Source of the DNA: Pseudoduganella dura
Lineage (GTDB): Bacteria; Pseudomonadota; Gammaproteobacteria; Burkholderiales; Burkholderiaceae_D
NCBI RefSeq assembly: GCF_009727155.1
Contig: NZ_WNWM01000002.1
Location: 3,658,001 to 3,722,000 of the forward strand
Direction: 5' to 3'
Length of the DNA stretch: 64,000 bases
Shown here: in pieces, positions 9,209 through 18,288 of the stretch
How positions within the stretch are numbered: position 1 is the first letter of the stretch
How the letters are laid out: each line of letters begins with the position of its first letter
Made by a program: the position numbers and the translations under genes
The notes under the pieces: generated by a model
Databases searched by the model: none
What the model was told of the DNA's origin: nothing
What the model saw: only the letters and a program-made list of their open reading frames with translations

Positions 9209-9224
9209 CTGGTAGCGGTACCAG
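9209..9224. promoter_or_regulatory. LacI-type palindromic operator
   Basis: CTGGTAGCGGTACCAG is a perfect inverted repeat (CTGGTA / TACCAG) around a GCGG centre, the form expected for LacI-family operators. It sits at about +4 to +19 of the promoter, where a bound repressor would block initiation or early elongation. The LacI-type gene at 12958 is the natural candidate to bind it. Confidence 0.65.
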
Positions 9225-9392
9225 CCGTGTTTCGGACAATGCATCCTTCACTCCACGGAGAGACGACGCCGGCATGGCATTTCCGCTGGCGTAATGGACC
9301 ACGGTGGCATGGCGGCCCGGAGCAGTTGCCGGTTCCGGCACGGCCAGAGCACCCAAAAGAGCAACAACAAAATAAACAAGGAGACTTCCGGA

Positions 9393-11621
9393 ATGACCTT
9401 ACGACCCATCGCACTGGCCGCTTCGCTGCTGGTGCTGCCGGCCCTCGCCTCGGCGCAGGATGCCATCGACCGCAAGGTGGATGCGCTGCTGCAGCAAATG
9501 ACACTGCAGGAAAAGGTCGGCCAGCTGCACCAGCTGTCCGGCGCCGAGGCCACCGGGCCGGAAGCGGCCAAGCGCGCCAGCCAGATGACGGAAATCCGTG
9601 CCGGCAACGTGGGCTCGATGCTGAACATCAAGGGCGCGAAGGATACCCGCGAAGCCCAGGCGCTGGCGCTGCAGTCGCGGCTGAAGATCCCGCTGCTGTT
9701 CGGGCTGGACGTGATCCACGGCTACAAGACCGTGTTCCCGGTGCCGATCGGCGAAGCGGCATCGTGGGACCTGGAAGCGATCGAGCAATCGGCCCGGGTG
9801 GCCGCGCGCGAGGCGGCAGCGGCCGGCATCCACTGGACGTTCGCGCCGATGGTGGACATCGGCCGCGATCCGCGCTGGGGCCGCGTGATGGAAGGCGCCG
9901 GCGAAGACACGTACCTGGGCTCGAAGATCGCCACCGCCCGCGTGCGCGGTTTCCAGGGCGCCAGGCTGGGCGCCACCGACCGCGTGATGGCCACCGCCAA
10001 GCATTTCGCCGCCTATGGCGCCGCGATCGCCGGCCGCGACTACAACGCGGTGGACATGAGCCTGCAGCAGCTACATGAAGTATACCTGCCGCCGTTCAAG
10101 GCGGCCGCGGACGCCGGCGTGGCCACGTTCATGAACTCGTTCAACACGCTGAACGGCGTGCCCGCCACCGGCAGCGCGTTCCTGCAGCGCGATATCCTGA
10201 AAGGCGCCTGGAAGTACCAGGGCTTCGTGGTTTCCGACTGGGCTTCCGTCAAGGAGATGGTGCTCCACGGTTACGCGAAAGACCTGCCCGACGCCGCCGT
10301 GAAGGCGATCAACGCCGGCAGCGACATGGACATGGAAGGAGAGGCGTACATCGCCCACCTGGCGCAGGCGGTGAAGGATGGCAAGGTGCCGCAGAAGCAT
10401 GTCGACGATGCCGTGCGCCGCATCCTGCGCAAGAAGTTCGAGATGGGGCTGTTCGACGACCCATACCGCTTCTCCGATGCGCAGCGTGAACAGGCGGTGC
10501 TGGCCGATCCCCGGCATCGCGCCATCGCGCGCGACGTGGCCCGCAAGTCGCTGGTGCTGCTGAAGAATGAAGCGCTCCATGGCACGCCTGTCCTGCCGCT
10601 GGCGAAGGGGGCGCGGAACATTGCCGTCATCGGCCCGCTGGCCGACTCGCGCCGCGACCTGGAAGGCGGCTGGGTGGTGTCCGACGTGCGCGGCGAAGTG
10701 GTCAGCATCGTGGACGGCATCCGCAACCATGCGCAGGGGGCGCAGATCAGCTACGCGGCCGCCTGCGCGCCGGGCTGCACCAGCGCCGATGGCTTCGACG
10801 CGGCCGTCGCCGCCGCCGCCAGGGCCGATGTGATCGTGCTGGCCATCGGCGAAACCTGGGACATGAGCGGCGAAGCGAAGTCGCGCACCGATATCGGCCT
10901 GCCGGGCCGGCAAACGGAGTTGTTCCAGCGGCTGAAGGCCACCGGCAAGCCGGTCGTCGCGGTGCTGTTCGCCGGCCGGCCGATGATCTTCAACGAGATC
11001 GCCGATGCCGCCGACGCGATCCTGTACGCGTGGTTCCCCGGCTCGGAAGGCGGCAACGCGGTGGCGGACGTGCTGTTCGGCGACTACAACCCGTCCGGCA
11101 AACTGCCGGCCACCTTCCCGCGCAACCTGGGCCAGATCCCGCTCTCGTATGCGCAGTACAACACCGGCCGCCCGGTCACGGACGAGAAGGACATCGTCTA
11201 CCGTTCGGCCTACATCGATTCGCCGAACACACCGCGCTATGCGTTCGGCCATGGCAAGAGCTATACGGAGTTCGGCTACTCCGGGGTGCAGCTGGACCGC
11301 ACGATCCTGCGGCCGGGGCAGACGGCCACGCTGTCGTTCGACCTGGAGAACAAGGGCAAGGTCGCCGGCACCGAGATCGCGCAGCTGTACCTGCGCGACA
11401 CGGTGGCCTCGCTGGTGCGCCCGGTAAAAGAGCTGAAGGGCTTCACGAAAGTCCACCTGCAGCCGGGCGAACGGCGCCGGGTCACATTCACGATCGACCG
11501 CGATACGCTGTCGTTCTTCGACAGCGCCCTGAAGTGGCGCGCCGAGCCGGGCGAATTCAGGCTGATGGTCGGCAGCGCGTCCGACGACATCCGGCTGGAA
11601 ACGACCCTGCACCTCCAATGA
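9393..11621 (+). CDS. bglX: Periplasmic beta-glucosidase, GH3
   Basis: A 742-residue glycoside hydrolase family 3 enzyme that removes non-reducing beta-linked glucose from short oligosaccharides. Residues 1-22 are a Sec signal peptide ending LASAQ, so it acts in the periplasm. The (beta/alpha)8 domain shows KHF (general site) and [10 protein letters not shown] with the nucleophile D282. The second domain contains the GH3 motif [22 protein letters not shown], and a fibronectin-III-like end follows. The ATG has a GGAG ribosome site. gudD follows with an ATGA junction, so the two are co-transcribed and probably translationally coupled. Confidence 0.93.
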   Translation: MTLRPIALAASLLVLPALASAQDAIDRKVDALLQQMTLQEKVGQLHQLSGAEATGPEAAKRASQMTEIRAGNVGSMLNIKGAKDTREAQALALQSRLKIPLLFGLDVIHGYKTVFPVPIGEAASWDLEAIEQSARVAAREAAAAGIHWTFAPMVDIGRDPRWGRVMEGAGEDTYLGSKIATARVRGFQGARLGATDRVMATAKHFAAYGAAIAGRDYNAVDMSLQQLHEVYLPPFKAAADAGVATFMNSFNTLNGVPATGSAFLQRDILKGAWKYQGFVVSDWASVKEMVLHGYAKDLPDAAVKAINAGSDMDMEGEAYIAHLAQAVKDGKVPQKHVDDAVRRILRKKFEMGLFDDPYRFSDAQREQAVLADPRHRAIARDVARKSLVLLKNEALHGTPVLPLAKGARNIAVIGPLADSRRDLEGGWVVSDVRGEVVSIVDGIRNHAQGAQISYAAACAPGCTSADGFDAAVAAAARADVIVLAIGETWDMSGEAKSRTDIGLPGRQTELFQRLKATGKPVVAVLFAGRPMIFNEIADAADAILYAWFPGSEGGNAVADVLFGDYNPSGKLPATFPRNLGQIPLSYAQYNTGRPVTDEKDIVYRSAYIDSPNTPRYAFGHGKSYTEFGYSGVQLDRTILRPGQTATLSFDLENKGKVAGTEIAQLYLRDTVASLVRPVKELKGFTKVHLQPGERRRVTFTIDRDTLSFFDSALKWRAEPGEFRLMVGSASDDIRLETTLHLQ

Positions 11622-11629
11622 GAGACACC

Positions 11630-12958
11630 ATGAACGATACCCCCGTCATCACCTCGGTCCGCGTGATCCCCGTCGCGGGGCGGGACAGCATGCTGCTGAA
11701 CCTGTCCGGCGCGCACGCGCCTTTCTTCACCCGCAACCTGCTGATCCTCACCGACAGTTCTGGCAGGCAGGGCGTGGGCGAAGTGCCGGGCGGCGAAGCG
11801 ATCCGCAAGACGCTGGAAGATGCGCAGGCGCTGATCGTCGGCCGCCCGGTCGGCGACTATAACGCGGTGCTGAACTCGGCCCGCACGGCGTTCGCCAGCC
11901 GCGATGCGGGCGGCCGCGGCGTGCAGACGTTCGACCTGCGCGTGGCGATCCATGCGGTGACGGCCATCGAATGCGCACTGCTCGATTTGCTGGGCCAGTT
12001 CCTCGGCGTGCCGGTGGCGGCGCTGCTGGGAGAGGGGCAGCAACGCGACCAGGTGCCGATCCTGGGCTACCTGTTCTACATCGGCGACAAGCATAAAACC
12101 GACCTGCCGTACGCCAGCGAACCGGATGCGCCGGATGCCTGGAGCCGGCTGCGCCATGAAGAAGCCTTGACGCCCGAGGCGATCGTGGCGCTGGCGGATG
12201 CGGCGTACGATCGCTATGGCTTCCGCGACTTCAAGCTGAAAGGCGGCGTGCTGCGCGGCGAGGAGGAAATCGAAGCGGTGACGGCGCTGGCGGAACGCTT
12301 CCCCGAAGCGCGCATCACGCTGGACCCGAACGGCGGCTGGCTGCTGGAGGATGCGATCCGCCTGTGCCGCGACAAGGGCGACGTGCTGGCCTATGCGGAA
12401 GACCCGTGCGGTCCGGAGAACGGCTACTCGGGCCGCGAGGTGATGGCCGAGTTCCGCCGCGCGACCGGCCTGCCGACGGCGACCAACATGATCGCCACCG
12501 ACTGGCGCGAGATGAGCCATGCCATCGCCCTGCAGTCCGTGACGATCCCGCTGGCCGATCCGCACTTCTGGACGATGCAGGGTTCGGTGCGCGTGGCGCA
12601 GCTGTGCCAGGCATTCGGCCTCACGTGGGGTTCGCATTCGAACAACCATTTCGACGTGTCGCTGGCGATGTTCACCCACGTGGCCGCGGCGGCGCCGGGC
12701 AACATCACCGCCATCGACACGCACTGGATCTGGCAGGACGGCCAGCGCCTCACGAAGGAACCGCTGCGGATCGTGGGCGGCCTGGTCGACGTGCCGAAGA
12801 CGCCGGGCCTGGGCGTGGAACTGGACATGGACGAAGTGGAAGCGGCGCACCGGCGCTACCTGGGCATGGGCCTGGGCGCGCGCAACGACGCGGCCGCGAT
12901 GCAGTTCCTGGTGCCGGGCTGGCAGTTCGACAGCAAACGTCCATGCCTGGTGCGCTGA
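11630..12958 (+). CDS. gudD: Glucarate dehydratase
   Basis: A 442-residue enolase-superfamily enzyme that converts D-glucarate (and L-idarate) to 5-keto-4-deoxyglucarate. It tracks E. coli GudD almost motif for motif: [20 protein letters not shown], the KxK base at FKLKGG (K204), the metal-ligand region LDPNGGW and YAEDPCG, and GSHSNNHFD with H336 paired to the D in ITAIDTHW. I start at ATG 11630 because of a GAGAG site; an ATG at 11618 overlapping the bglX stop (ATGA) is also possible. The stop overlaps the next start by one base. Confidence 0.94.
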   Translation: MNDTPVITSVRVIPVAGRDSMLLNLSGAHAPFFTRNLLILTDSSGRQGVGEVPGGEAIRKTLEDAQALIVGRPVGDYNAVLNSARTAFASRDAGGRGVQTFDLRVAIHAVTAIECALLDLLGQFLGVPVAALLGEGQQRDQVPILGYLFYIGDKHKTDLPYASEPDAPDAWSRLRHEEALTPEAIVALADAAYDRYGFRDFKLKGGVLRGEEEIEAVTALAERFPEARITLDPNGGWLLEDAIRLCRDKGDVLAYAEDPCGPENGYSGREVMAEFRRATGLPTATNMIATDWREMSHAIALQSVTIPLADPHFWTMQGSVRVAQLCQAFGLTWGSHSNNHFDVSLAMFTHVAAAAPGNITAIDTHWIWQDGQRLTKEPLRIVGGLVDVPKTPGLGVELDMDEVEAAHRRYLGMGLGARNDAAAMQFLVPGWQFDSKRPCLVR

Positions 12959-14013
12959 TGGCGGACACCGACAAGCACGCCGACAAGGACGCCGGCAACA
13001 TGCCGGGCAGGCGCCGCCGCAAGGGCCTCGGCCTGACGCTGCGCGACGTGGCCCGGCTGGCCAACGTGGCGCCGATCACCGCGTCGCGCGCGTTGAACAC
13101 GCCCGACGCGGTGTCGGACGAGATCCTGCGGCGCGTGAAGGATGCCGTCGAGCGCACCGGCTACGTGCCGAACCTGCTCGCCGGCGGCCTCGCGTCGCGC
13201 CGCTCGCGACTGGTGGCCGCCGTGGTGCCGACCATTACCGGCTCGGTGTTCTTGGAGACGGTACAGGCGCTGACCGAGACGCTGGCGGCCAACGGCTACC
13301 AGATGATGCTGGGCCAGTCCGGCTACCACGGCTCGCGCGAGGACGCGCTGCTGGAAACGATCATCGGCCGCCGCCCGGACGGCGTGATCCTCACCGGCAT
13401 CATGCACTCCACGCTGGCGCGGCGCCGGCTGGTGGCCAGCGGCATTCCCGTCGTCGAGACATGGGACCTGACGCCGACGCCGGTCGACATGCTGGTGGGT
13501 TTTTCGCACGAGAAGGTGGGCGCCGCCGTGGCGCAGTTCCTGCACAGGCGCGGCCGGCGCCGCATGGCCTGCATCAGCGCCGACGACGAACGCGCAATCC
13601 GCCGCAACCTTGCCTTCGCCAACGCCGCCCAGGCGCTGGGAGCGGACGTGGTACCGACCCACATGGTGCCGGCGCCCAGTTCCGTGGCCAGCGGCCGCGA
13701 AGGCCTGCGCGCGCTGCTGGCGAAAGACCCGTCGCTCGACGCGATCTTCTGCAGCTCCGACATGGTGGCGCTCGGCGTGCTGACCGAGGCCCAGGCACAG
13801 GGCATCAGGGTGCCGGACCAGCTGGCCATCATCGGGCTGGGCGACCTCGCCATGTCGCGCGAGCTGCACCCGGCGCTGACCACCGTGCGGGTCGACGGCA
13901 CGCTGATCGGGCACACCGCCGCGCAGTACATCATGCAGCGCGCCGACGGGCTGGTGGTGGCGGAGCCGGTGTGCGATGTGGGGTTTACGATCGTGGAGCG
14001 GGCGACGACTTAG
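12958..14013 (+). CDS. LacI-family transcriptional regulator (GntR subtype)
   Basis: A 351-residue regulator. The N-terminus has the LacI helix-turn-helix (LTLRDVARLANVAPITASRALNTPDAVSD) and hinge helix, followed by a periplasmic-binding-like effector domain that begins LVAAVVPTITGSVF. The 'GFT' turn after the second domain and effector-cleft residues are typical of gluconate-type members. Its ATG overlaps the gudD stop (TGATG), so it is the third gene of the operon. A matching palindrome lies at the operon promoter (9209-9224), which suggests autoregulation. An alternative ATG sits five codons upstream. Confidence 0.9.
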   Translation: MADTDKHADKDAGNMPGRRRRKGLGLTLRDVARLANVAPITASRALNTPDAVSDEILRRVKDAVERTGYVPNLLAGGLASRRSRLVAAVVPTITGSVFLETVQALTETLAANGYQMMLGQSGYHGSREDALLETIIGRRPDGVILTGIMHSTLARRRLVASGIPVVETWDLTPTPVDMLVGFSHEKVGAAVAQFLHRRGRRRMACISADDERAIRRNLAFANAAQALGADVVPTHMVPAPSSVASGREGLRALLAKDPSLDAIFCSSDMVALGVLTEAQAQGIRVPDQLAIIGLGDLAMSRELHPALTTVRVDGTLIGHTAAQYIMQRADGLVVAEPVCDVGFTIVERATT

Positions 14014-14023
14014 GAGCCATAAG

Positions 14024-14305
14024 ATGAACTTGATGGACTACCTTCATGCGGTCAATGACGAGCACACATTTCTGGCGTTCGTGCATGCTTTGACGAAGGA
14101 CCGTCATGCTGCTGTGAACAAATCTGCCGCCGACAACAGCGATGACGTTGAGAACGGCTGGAGCAATGAAACAATAGAAGGGTTTCTGGAGTCAGCACAT
14201 GCCTGGGCGGAGGAATCCGATTTCGGTGCGCGGCAGGGGCTTGATTCTGCCTCGCCCTGGAAAAAGTTCGCGACTTTTCTATATTGCGGGAAAGTTTACG
14301 AATAA
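14024..14305 (+). CDS. DUF7660-like protein
   Basis: A 93-residue soluble protein starting at an ATG with an AGGAG site 7 nt upstream. The layout (LMDYLHAVNDEHTFLAFVHAL, then WSNETIEGFLESAHAWAEE, then SPWKKFATFLYCGKVYE) matches the small DUF7660 family, which is often found beside immunity or toxin genes. No toxin is adjacent here. Its codon use is much more AT-rich than its neighbours (many AAA, TTT, ATA and TCT), which hints at acquisition. It lies only 10 nt after the LacI gene. Confidence 0.55.
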   Translation: MNLMDYLHAVNDEHTFLAFVHALTKDRHAAVNKSAADNSDDVENGWSNETIEGFLESAHAWAEESDFGARQGLDSASPWKKFATFLYCGKVYE

Positions 14306-14311
14306 GCGTGC

Positions 14312-14569
14312 TCAAGCCGGCGCGGTCGCCCGCTCCAGCTCCGCCAGCCACACCATCGCATGCTCGCGGCTGTCGCCGCACATGTCGGCCGCTGGCTGCA
14401 GGCCGCCGCAAAACGCCGGCCGCTCCGGCTTGCCGAACACGCGGCACCGGTTGTCGTCATCGAGCTGCACGCAGCGCACGCCGGCGGGCTTGCCGTTCGG
14501 CATGCCGGGAAGCGGGCTGGTAATCGAGGGCGCGGTGCAGCAGGCACCGCAATGGTCGCGGCAGTTCAT
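14312..14569 (-). CDS. YkgJ-family cysteine-cluster protein
   Basis: An 85-residue protein with the zinc/iron-chelating cluster pattern: CRDHCGACC at residues 3-11, then [16 protein letters not shown] and a later cysteine. This is the 'CxxxCxxCC ... C..Y..RP..C' signature of UPF0153/YkgJ proteins, which have no settled function. The start at ATG 14569 is placed directly before the first cysteines. It ends 6 nt from the convergent DUF7660 gene. Confidence 0.75.
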   Translation of the reverse strand: MNCRDHCGACCTAPSITSPLPGMPNGKPAGVRCVQLDDDNRCRVFGKPERPAFCGGLQPAADMCGDSREHAMVWLAELERATAPA

Positions 14570-14648
14570 GGTCGGGCGGGCGGTAGTGTGCAAGAACGGG
14601 GCAAGGGCGGGACAGGGGCGCTGGAGAAAGCCGGCTATTGTACCCCGC

Positions 14649-15893
14649 TCAGTGCCCGCCCAGCAGCAGCGAAATCGAATACAGCAGCACGCCCACGACA
14701 CCGCCGACCAGCGTGCCGTTGATGCGGATGAACTGCAGGTCGCTGCCCACCTGCAGCTCCAGCTTCTGCGAAATCGTTTCGGCATCCCACTTGTCGATCA
14801 CCTTCTGCACCACCGCCACGATCAGCCCGCGCCGCTCGACGATCGCCTCGGCGGCGAAGCTTTTCAGCCACTCGTTCAGCTTGGCCCGCACCGTGGCGTT
14901 CTGCTCCAGCGCGGTGGCGAAAATGCGCAGCGCGCCCTGGGTGCGCAGCAGCAGCCGCGATTCGGGCGATTCGCTGGCCGCCAGCAGCCGGATGCGAATG
15001 TCGCCCCACACGCCGGACACGTATTCGCGGAACAGCGGGTGCGTTAGCCCGCGCGTCAGCAGGGCGCGCAGCTTCTGTTCGTATTCGGGCGATTCTTCTA
15101 GCTTCGCGATCAGCTCCGTGATCGCGTCGTGGAAGCGGGCGCGCCATTCGCCGTCTTCATCGGCCATGTCGTCGAGGATGCTGCCGATGCCGTCCATCAG
15201 CCGCTCGAAGAATTTTTCGTCGACCATCTTCGGTATCCACTTCGGGCTGTGGTCGTGCACCTTCTGGCGGATATAGCCACGGTTTTCCTCCAGCGCGGCG
15301 GCGACCAGGCCCAGCACCTTCTGCAGCAGGCGCACGTGCTGGCCGTTCGCCACCAGTACCGACAGCACCTGGCCCATCAGGGGCGCCAGCCTGACATCCT
15401 TCAGGCTGGAGGCCAGCGTGCCGCCGACGAAACTGGCGGCGTCGCGGTCCTCGATCATGTTCAGCACCGCGGGAATGGTGCCGACGATGCGTTCGGCCAC
15501 GGCGCGGTTGTTGGTGTCGTCGACCAGCCAGCGTGCGCAGGTTCCGGCGAAATCCACGTCCTTCAGCTCGTTTCGCACCACTTCCGGCGTGATGAAGTTA
15601 TGTTCCAGGAATTCGGCGATGTTGGCGCCGATCCGGTCCTTGTTGCGGGGGATGATGGCGGTGTGCGGGATCGGCAGGCCGAGCGGATGGCGGAACAGGG
15701 CGGTGACGGCGAACCAGTCGGCCAGGCCGCCCACCATCGCCGCTTCGGCGAAAGCGGCCACGAAGCCCAGCCACGGGTAATCCGGCTGCAACAGCCTGGC
15801 GGTCACGAAAACCCCGGCCATGGCGGCCAGCAGGCAGGTGGCAATGCGGCGGATGCGCCGCAGGCGCAAGAGGGGATCCCTGGACGGCAACAC
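14649..15893 (-). CDS. DUF445 (YjiN-like) membrane protein
   Basis: A 414-residue protein with hydrophobic segments at residues about 17-33, 42-60 and the extreme C-terminus ([16 protein letters not shown]). The segment between helices, [35 protein letters not shown], is the defining DUF445 motif. A long amphipathic helical region fills the middle. The start is GTG at 15893, supported by a GGGAGA site 4-5 nt upstream. The family's function is unknown; YjiN has been linked only loosely to envelope biology. Confidence 0.88.
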   Translation of the reverse strand: MLPSRDPLLRLRRIRRIATCLLAAMAGVFVTARLLQPDYPWLGFVAAFAEAAMVGGLADWFAVTALFRHPLGLPIPHTAIIPRNKDRIGANIAEFLEHNFITPEVVRNELKDVDFAGTCARWLVDDTNNRAVAERIVGTIPAVLNMIEDRDAASFVGGTLASSLKDVRLAPLMGQVLSVLVANGQHVRLLQKVLGLVAAALEENRGYIRQKVHDHSPKWIPKMVDEKFFERLMDGIGSILDDMADEDGEWRARFHDAITELIAKLEESPEYEQKLRALLTRGLTHPLFREYVSGVWGDIRIRLLAASESPESRLLLRTQGALRIFATALEQNATVRAKLNEWLKSFAAEAIVERRGLIVAVVQKVIDKWDAETISQKLELQVGSDLQFIRINGTLVGGVVGVLLYSISLLLGGH

Positions 15894-16015
15894 TATCTCC
15901 CGGCAAAAGACTTGCCCGATGATACGTCGGCACGGCCGTGCGTTACCGTTCGGTACGTCACGATGCGGCCGGCTGGATTAGGATTGCCGGTACAGGAAAA
16001 ACCACGGAGATCACC

Positions 16016-16237
16016 ATGGACCGCGAACGACCGAAAGCAGGCGACGTGGTGCGGCCGATCGGCTGGCACCAGCAGATGATCGTCATCGCCGTGCGGGGCG
16101 ACGATATCCGCTGCCGCTGGAACGACGACGAAGGCGAGCACGAGCAGGCATTTCCGTCCGGCCAGCTGGAAACGGTGCACCGCGGCGCCGAATTTTCCGC
16201 CAATCCGGAGCGCAGCCGGATCACGCATCGCCCTTAG
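16016..16237 (+). CDS. YodC-like small protein (DUF2158)
   Basis: A 73-residue protein: KAGDVVRPIGWHQQMIVIAVRGDDIRCRWNDDEGEHEQAFPSGQLE. This fits the YodC/DUF2158 plan of a small beta-barrel, 'GDvV.l..gg..M.V....g..v.C.W......f....L'. The ATG has a CGGAGA site. It is monocistronic; the TetR promoter starts about 18 nt after its stop. Function unknown. Confidence 0.6.
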   Translation: MDRERPKAGDVVRPIGWHQQMIVIAVRGDDIRCRWNDDEGEHEQAFPSGQLETVHRGAEFSANPERSRITHRP

Positions 16238-16254
16238 TGCAGGGAGACGCAACC

Positions 16255-16283
16255 TTGACGTTGCTTTAGTGCAGGTCTATCAT
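16255..16283 (+). promoter_or_regulatory. Promoter of the TetR regulator gene
   Basis: TTGACG at 16255-16260 and TATCAT at 16278-16283 are spaced by 17 nt. Transcription would start near 16290, inside the adjacent palindrome. Confidence 0.6.
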
Positions 16284-16301
16284 TTACTGACCCGCCAGTA
16301 A
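16284..16301. promoter_or_regulatory. TetR-type palindromic operator
   Basis: TTACTG and CAGTAA form a perfect inverted repeat around ACCCGC, directly after the -10 box and over the expected start site. This is the place and form of an autoregulatory TetR-family operator. Confidence 0.6.
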
Positions 16302-16325
16302 GTAAAGGGGCGGGTAATTGCAAGC

Positions 16326-16367
16326 AAGCGTCACGACAAGCGTCAAAACAAGCGTCGAAAAAGTGTC
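16326..16367 (+). repeat. Four phased AAGCGTC repeats in the tetR leader
   Basis: AAGCGTC at 16326, 16338 and 16350 and AAGTGTC at 16361 recur every 11-12 nt, about one helical turn, between the operator and the gene. They could form a second protein-binding array or be remnants of slippage. Confidence 0.6.
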
Positions 16368-16421
16368 AAGCAAGCAGCAGGCAGCCCCGTAACAGCCAAG
16401 TATTAGCAAAGCAATCCCTCT

Positions 16422-17054
16422 ATGCAATCCGACACGAAACCGCGCTGGGAGCGCCGCAAGGACGCCCGGCCGCAGGAACTGCTGGCCGCCGCGCTGGACC
16501 TGTTCGTGGACCGCGGCTACGCCGCCACCCGCCTGGAAGACGTGGCGCGTCGCGCCGGCGTGTCGAAAGGCACGCTCTATCTCTATTTCGAAAACAAGGA
16601 AGAGCTGTTCAAGGCCGTCGTTCGCGAGAATATCGTGGGAGTGATCGGCAAGGCGGAGAGCGATGTCGCCGCCGCCGACAGCACTTCCTGCAGCGAGCTG
16701 CTGCGCGCGATGCTGCGCCGCTGGTGGGCCGATGTGGCCTCCACGCGCGCCTCCGGGCTGGCCAAGCTGATGGTGGCCGAAGCCGGTAATTTTCCTGAAA
16801 TTGCCCGGTTTTACAATGAGGAAGTGATCGCGCGCGGCCATGCGCTGATCGCCTCCATTGTGCAGCGCGGCGTGGAGCGTGGCGAATTCGTGCCGGTCGA
16901 TGCGGAAATGATGACGCGCGTGTTGACGGCGCCCGTCACGATGCTGATGCTGTGGGCGCACAGCTTCGATCCGTGCTGCGGGCCGGTCGACCCGGAAGCG
17001 TTCATGGATGTCTATCTCGGCCTGGTCGAGCGCGGCATGGCACGGCCGGCGTGA
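16422..17054 (+). CDS. TetR/AcrR-family transcriptional regulator
   Basis: A 210-residue regulator with a clear N-terminal helix-turn-helix: LLAAALDLFVDRGYAATRLEDVARRAGVSKGTLYLYFENKEELF. The C-terminal helical domain (residues about 80-200) resembles the TetR_C groups in regulators of efflux and fatty acid genes. The start ATG has a poor ribosome site. The leader carries a promoter, an 18-bp palindrome over the start point and phased repeats, so autorepression is likely. No efflux genes are next to it unless it acts on the TolC operon downstream. Confidence 0.88.
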   Translation: MQSDTKPRWERRKDARPQELLAAALDLFVDRGYAATRLEDVARRAGVSKGTLYLYFENKEELFKAVVRENIVGVIGKAESDVAAADSTSCSELLRAMLRRWWADVASTRASGLAKLMVAEAGNFPEIARFYNEEVIARGHALIASIVQRGVERGEFVPVDAEMMTRVLTAPVTMLMLWAHSFDPCCGPVDPEAFMDVYLGLVERGMARPA

Positions 17055-17229
17055 ACCGGCAAGGCTGCCGCAAGTTCGTGCGCAGCCATCGCAATTTCGT
17101 TCATTCAACCCCGCCAAACTGCAGACTGTCGCAATTTCAGGCCACCCGCCGTCGTTATCGTTAATATCCCGTCCAGACCAGTTCAACGATAAAATGACGG
17201 ATTCTTATTCCTTCACTAAAGTCTAAAAG

Positions 17230-17883
17230 ATGAATATCGAACAAGCCCGATTCAATATGATCGAACAGCAGATTCGTCCGTGGGACGTGCTGGACACCGA
17301 TATCCTCGATCTGTTGATGGTTGTTAAACGCGAGGATTTTGTACCGGAAGCCTACAGGAAACTGGCTTTTGTCGACACTTCCATCCCGCTGCCGGGCGGC
17401 GCCTCGATGCTGAACCCGAAGATCGAAGCGCGCATCGTGCAGGACGTGCACGTGAAGAAGCATGAGAACGTTTTGCTGGTCGGTGCCGGCAGCGGCTATG
17501 TGGCCGCGCTGCTGGCGCACCGCGCCCGTCACGTGACCGTGGTCGAGATCGATCCGGCGCTGAAGGAACTGGCACAGAAGAACCTGGCCGCGAACGGCAT
17601 CACCAATGCGACCGTGGAACTGGGCAACGGCGCGCAGGGCTGGGCCAACGGCGCCCCGTTCGACGTGATCGTGTTTGCCGGCGCGCTGCCGGTGCTGCCG
17701 GAATCGGTGCTGCAGCAGGTGAAGCCCGAAGGCCGCATCCTGGCGATCATCGGCGAATCGCCGGTCATGTCCGCGCACCTGATCACCCGCACCGCCGAAG
17801 GCAGCTACGACACGAAGAAGCTGTTCGAGACCGACGTGCAGCCGCTGCAGGCCGCCGTCACGCCATCGCACTTCACGTTCTGA
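17230..17883 (+). CDS. Protein-L-isoaspartate O-methyltransferase family protein
   Basis: A 217-residue class I methyltransferase. SAM motif I is VLLVGAGSGYVAALLA and motif post-I is VTVVEIDPAL. The overall plan is that of PCMT, which repairs isoaspartyl residues. The usual substrate motif around 'GyGqTISqP' is here PLPGGASMLNPKIEARIVQ, so true isoaspartate repair is uncertain. It is followed 9 nt later by a rhodanese gene and then a TolC gene, an order I recall as common in Burkholderiales, which suggests an envelope or stress link. Confidence 0.8.
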   Translation: MNIEQARFNMIEQQIRPWDVLDTDILDLLMVVKREDFVPEAYRKLAFVDTSIPLPGGASMLNPKIEARIVQDVHVKKHENVLLVGAGSGYVAALLAHRARHVTVVEIDPALKELAQKNLAANGITNATVELGNGAQGWANGAPFDVIVFAGALPVLPESVLQQVKPEGRILAIIGESPVMSAHLITRTAEGSYDTKKLFETDVQPLQAAVTPSHFTF

Positions 17884-17892
17884 AAGCTGGCC

Positions 17893-18216
17893 ATGCAACA
17901 GATTACCGCTCCCGAGCTGGCCGCCTGGCTGGCCGATGACAAGCGCGCGCGCCCGTTCCTGCTGGACGTGCGCGAGAACTGGGAATTCGACACCTGCCAT
18001 ATCGAAGGTGCGACCCTGATGCCGATGCAGTCCATCCCGGCCCGCATCGACGACCTGGACGAGGATGCGGAAATCGTCTGCATCTGCCACCACGGCGCGC
18101 GCAGCCTGCAGGTGGCGGCGTTCCTGGAGCGGCACGGCTTCCAGAAAGTCACGAACCTGACGGGCGGCGTACACGCCTGGGCATTGCAGGTGGATGAATC
18201 GATGCCGAAGTACTGA
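17893..18216 (+). CDS. Rhodanese-like domain protein
   Basis: A 107-residue single-domain rhodanese (sulfurtransferase fold). The catalytic loop is CHHGARS with C65 as the persulfide-carrying residue, preceded by LLDVRENWEFDTCHIEGA. Single-domain proteins of this type transfer sulfane sulfur from thiosulfate or a protein persulfide to acceptors such as cyanide or thioredoxin; the physiological partner is unknown. It sits between the methyltransferase and the TolC gene with short gaps (9 and 72 nt), consistent with one operon. Confidence 0.9.
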   Translation: MQQITAPELAAWLADDKRARPFLLDVRENWEFDTCHIEGATLMPMQSIPARIDDLDEDAEIVCICHHGARSLQVAAFLERHGFQKVTNLTGGVHAWALQVDESMPKY

Positions 18217-18288
18217 GCAGGCGATCATCGCGGCGGCCGGGAAAAGAACAACACGAACCAACCCTTGACGAGTCCAACGGAGAACGCA

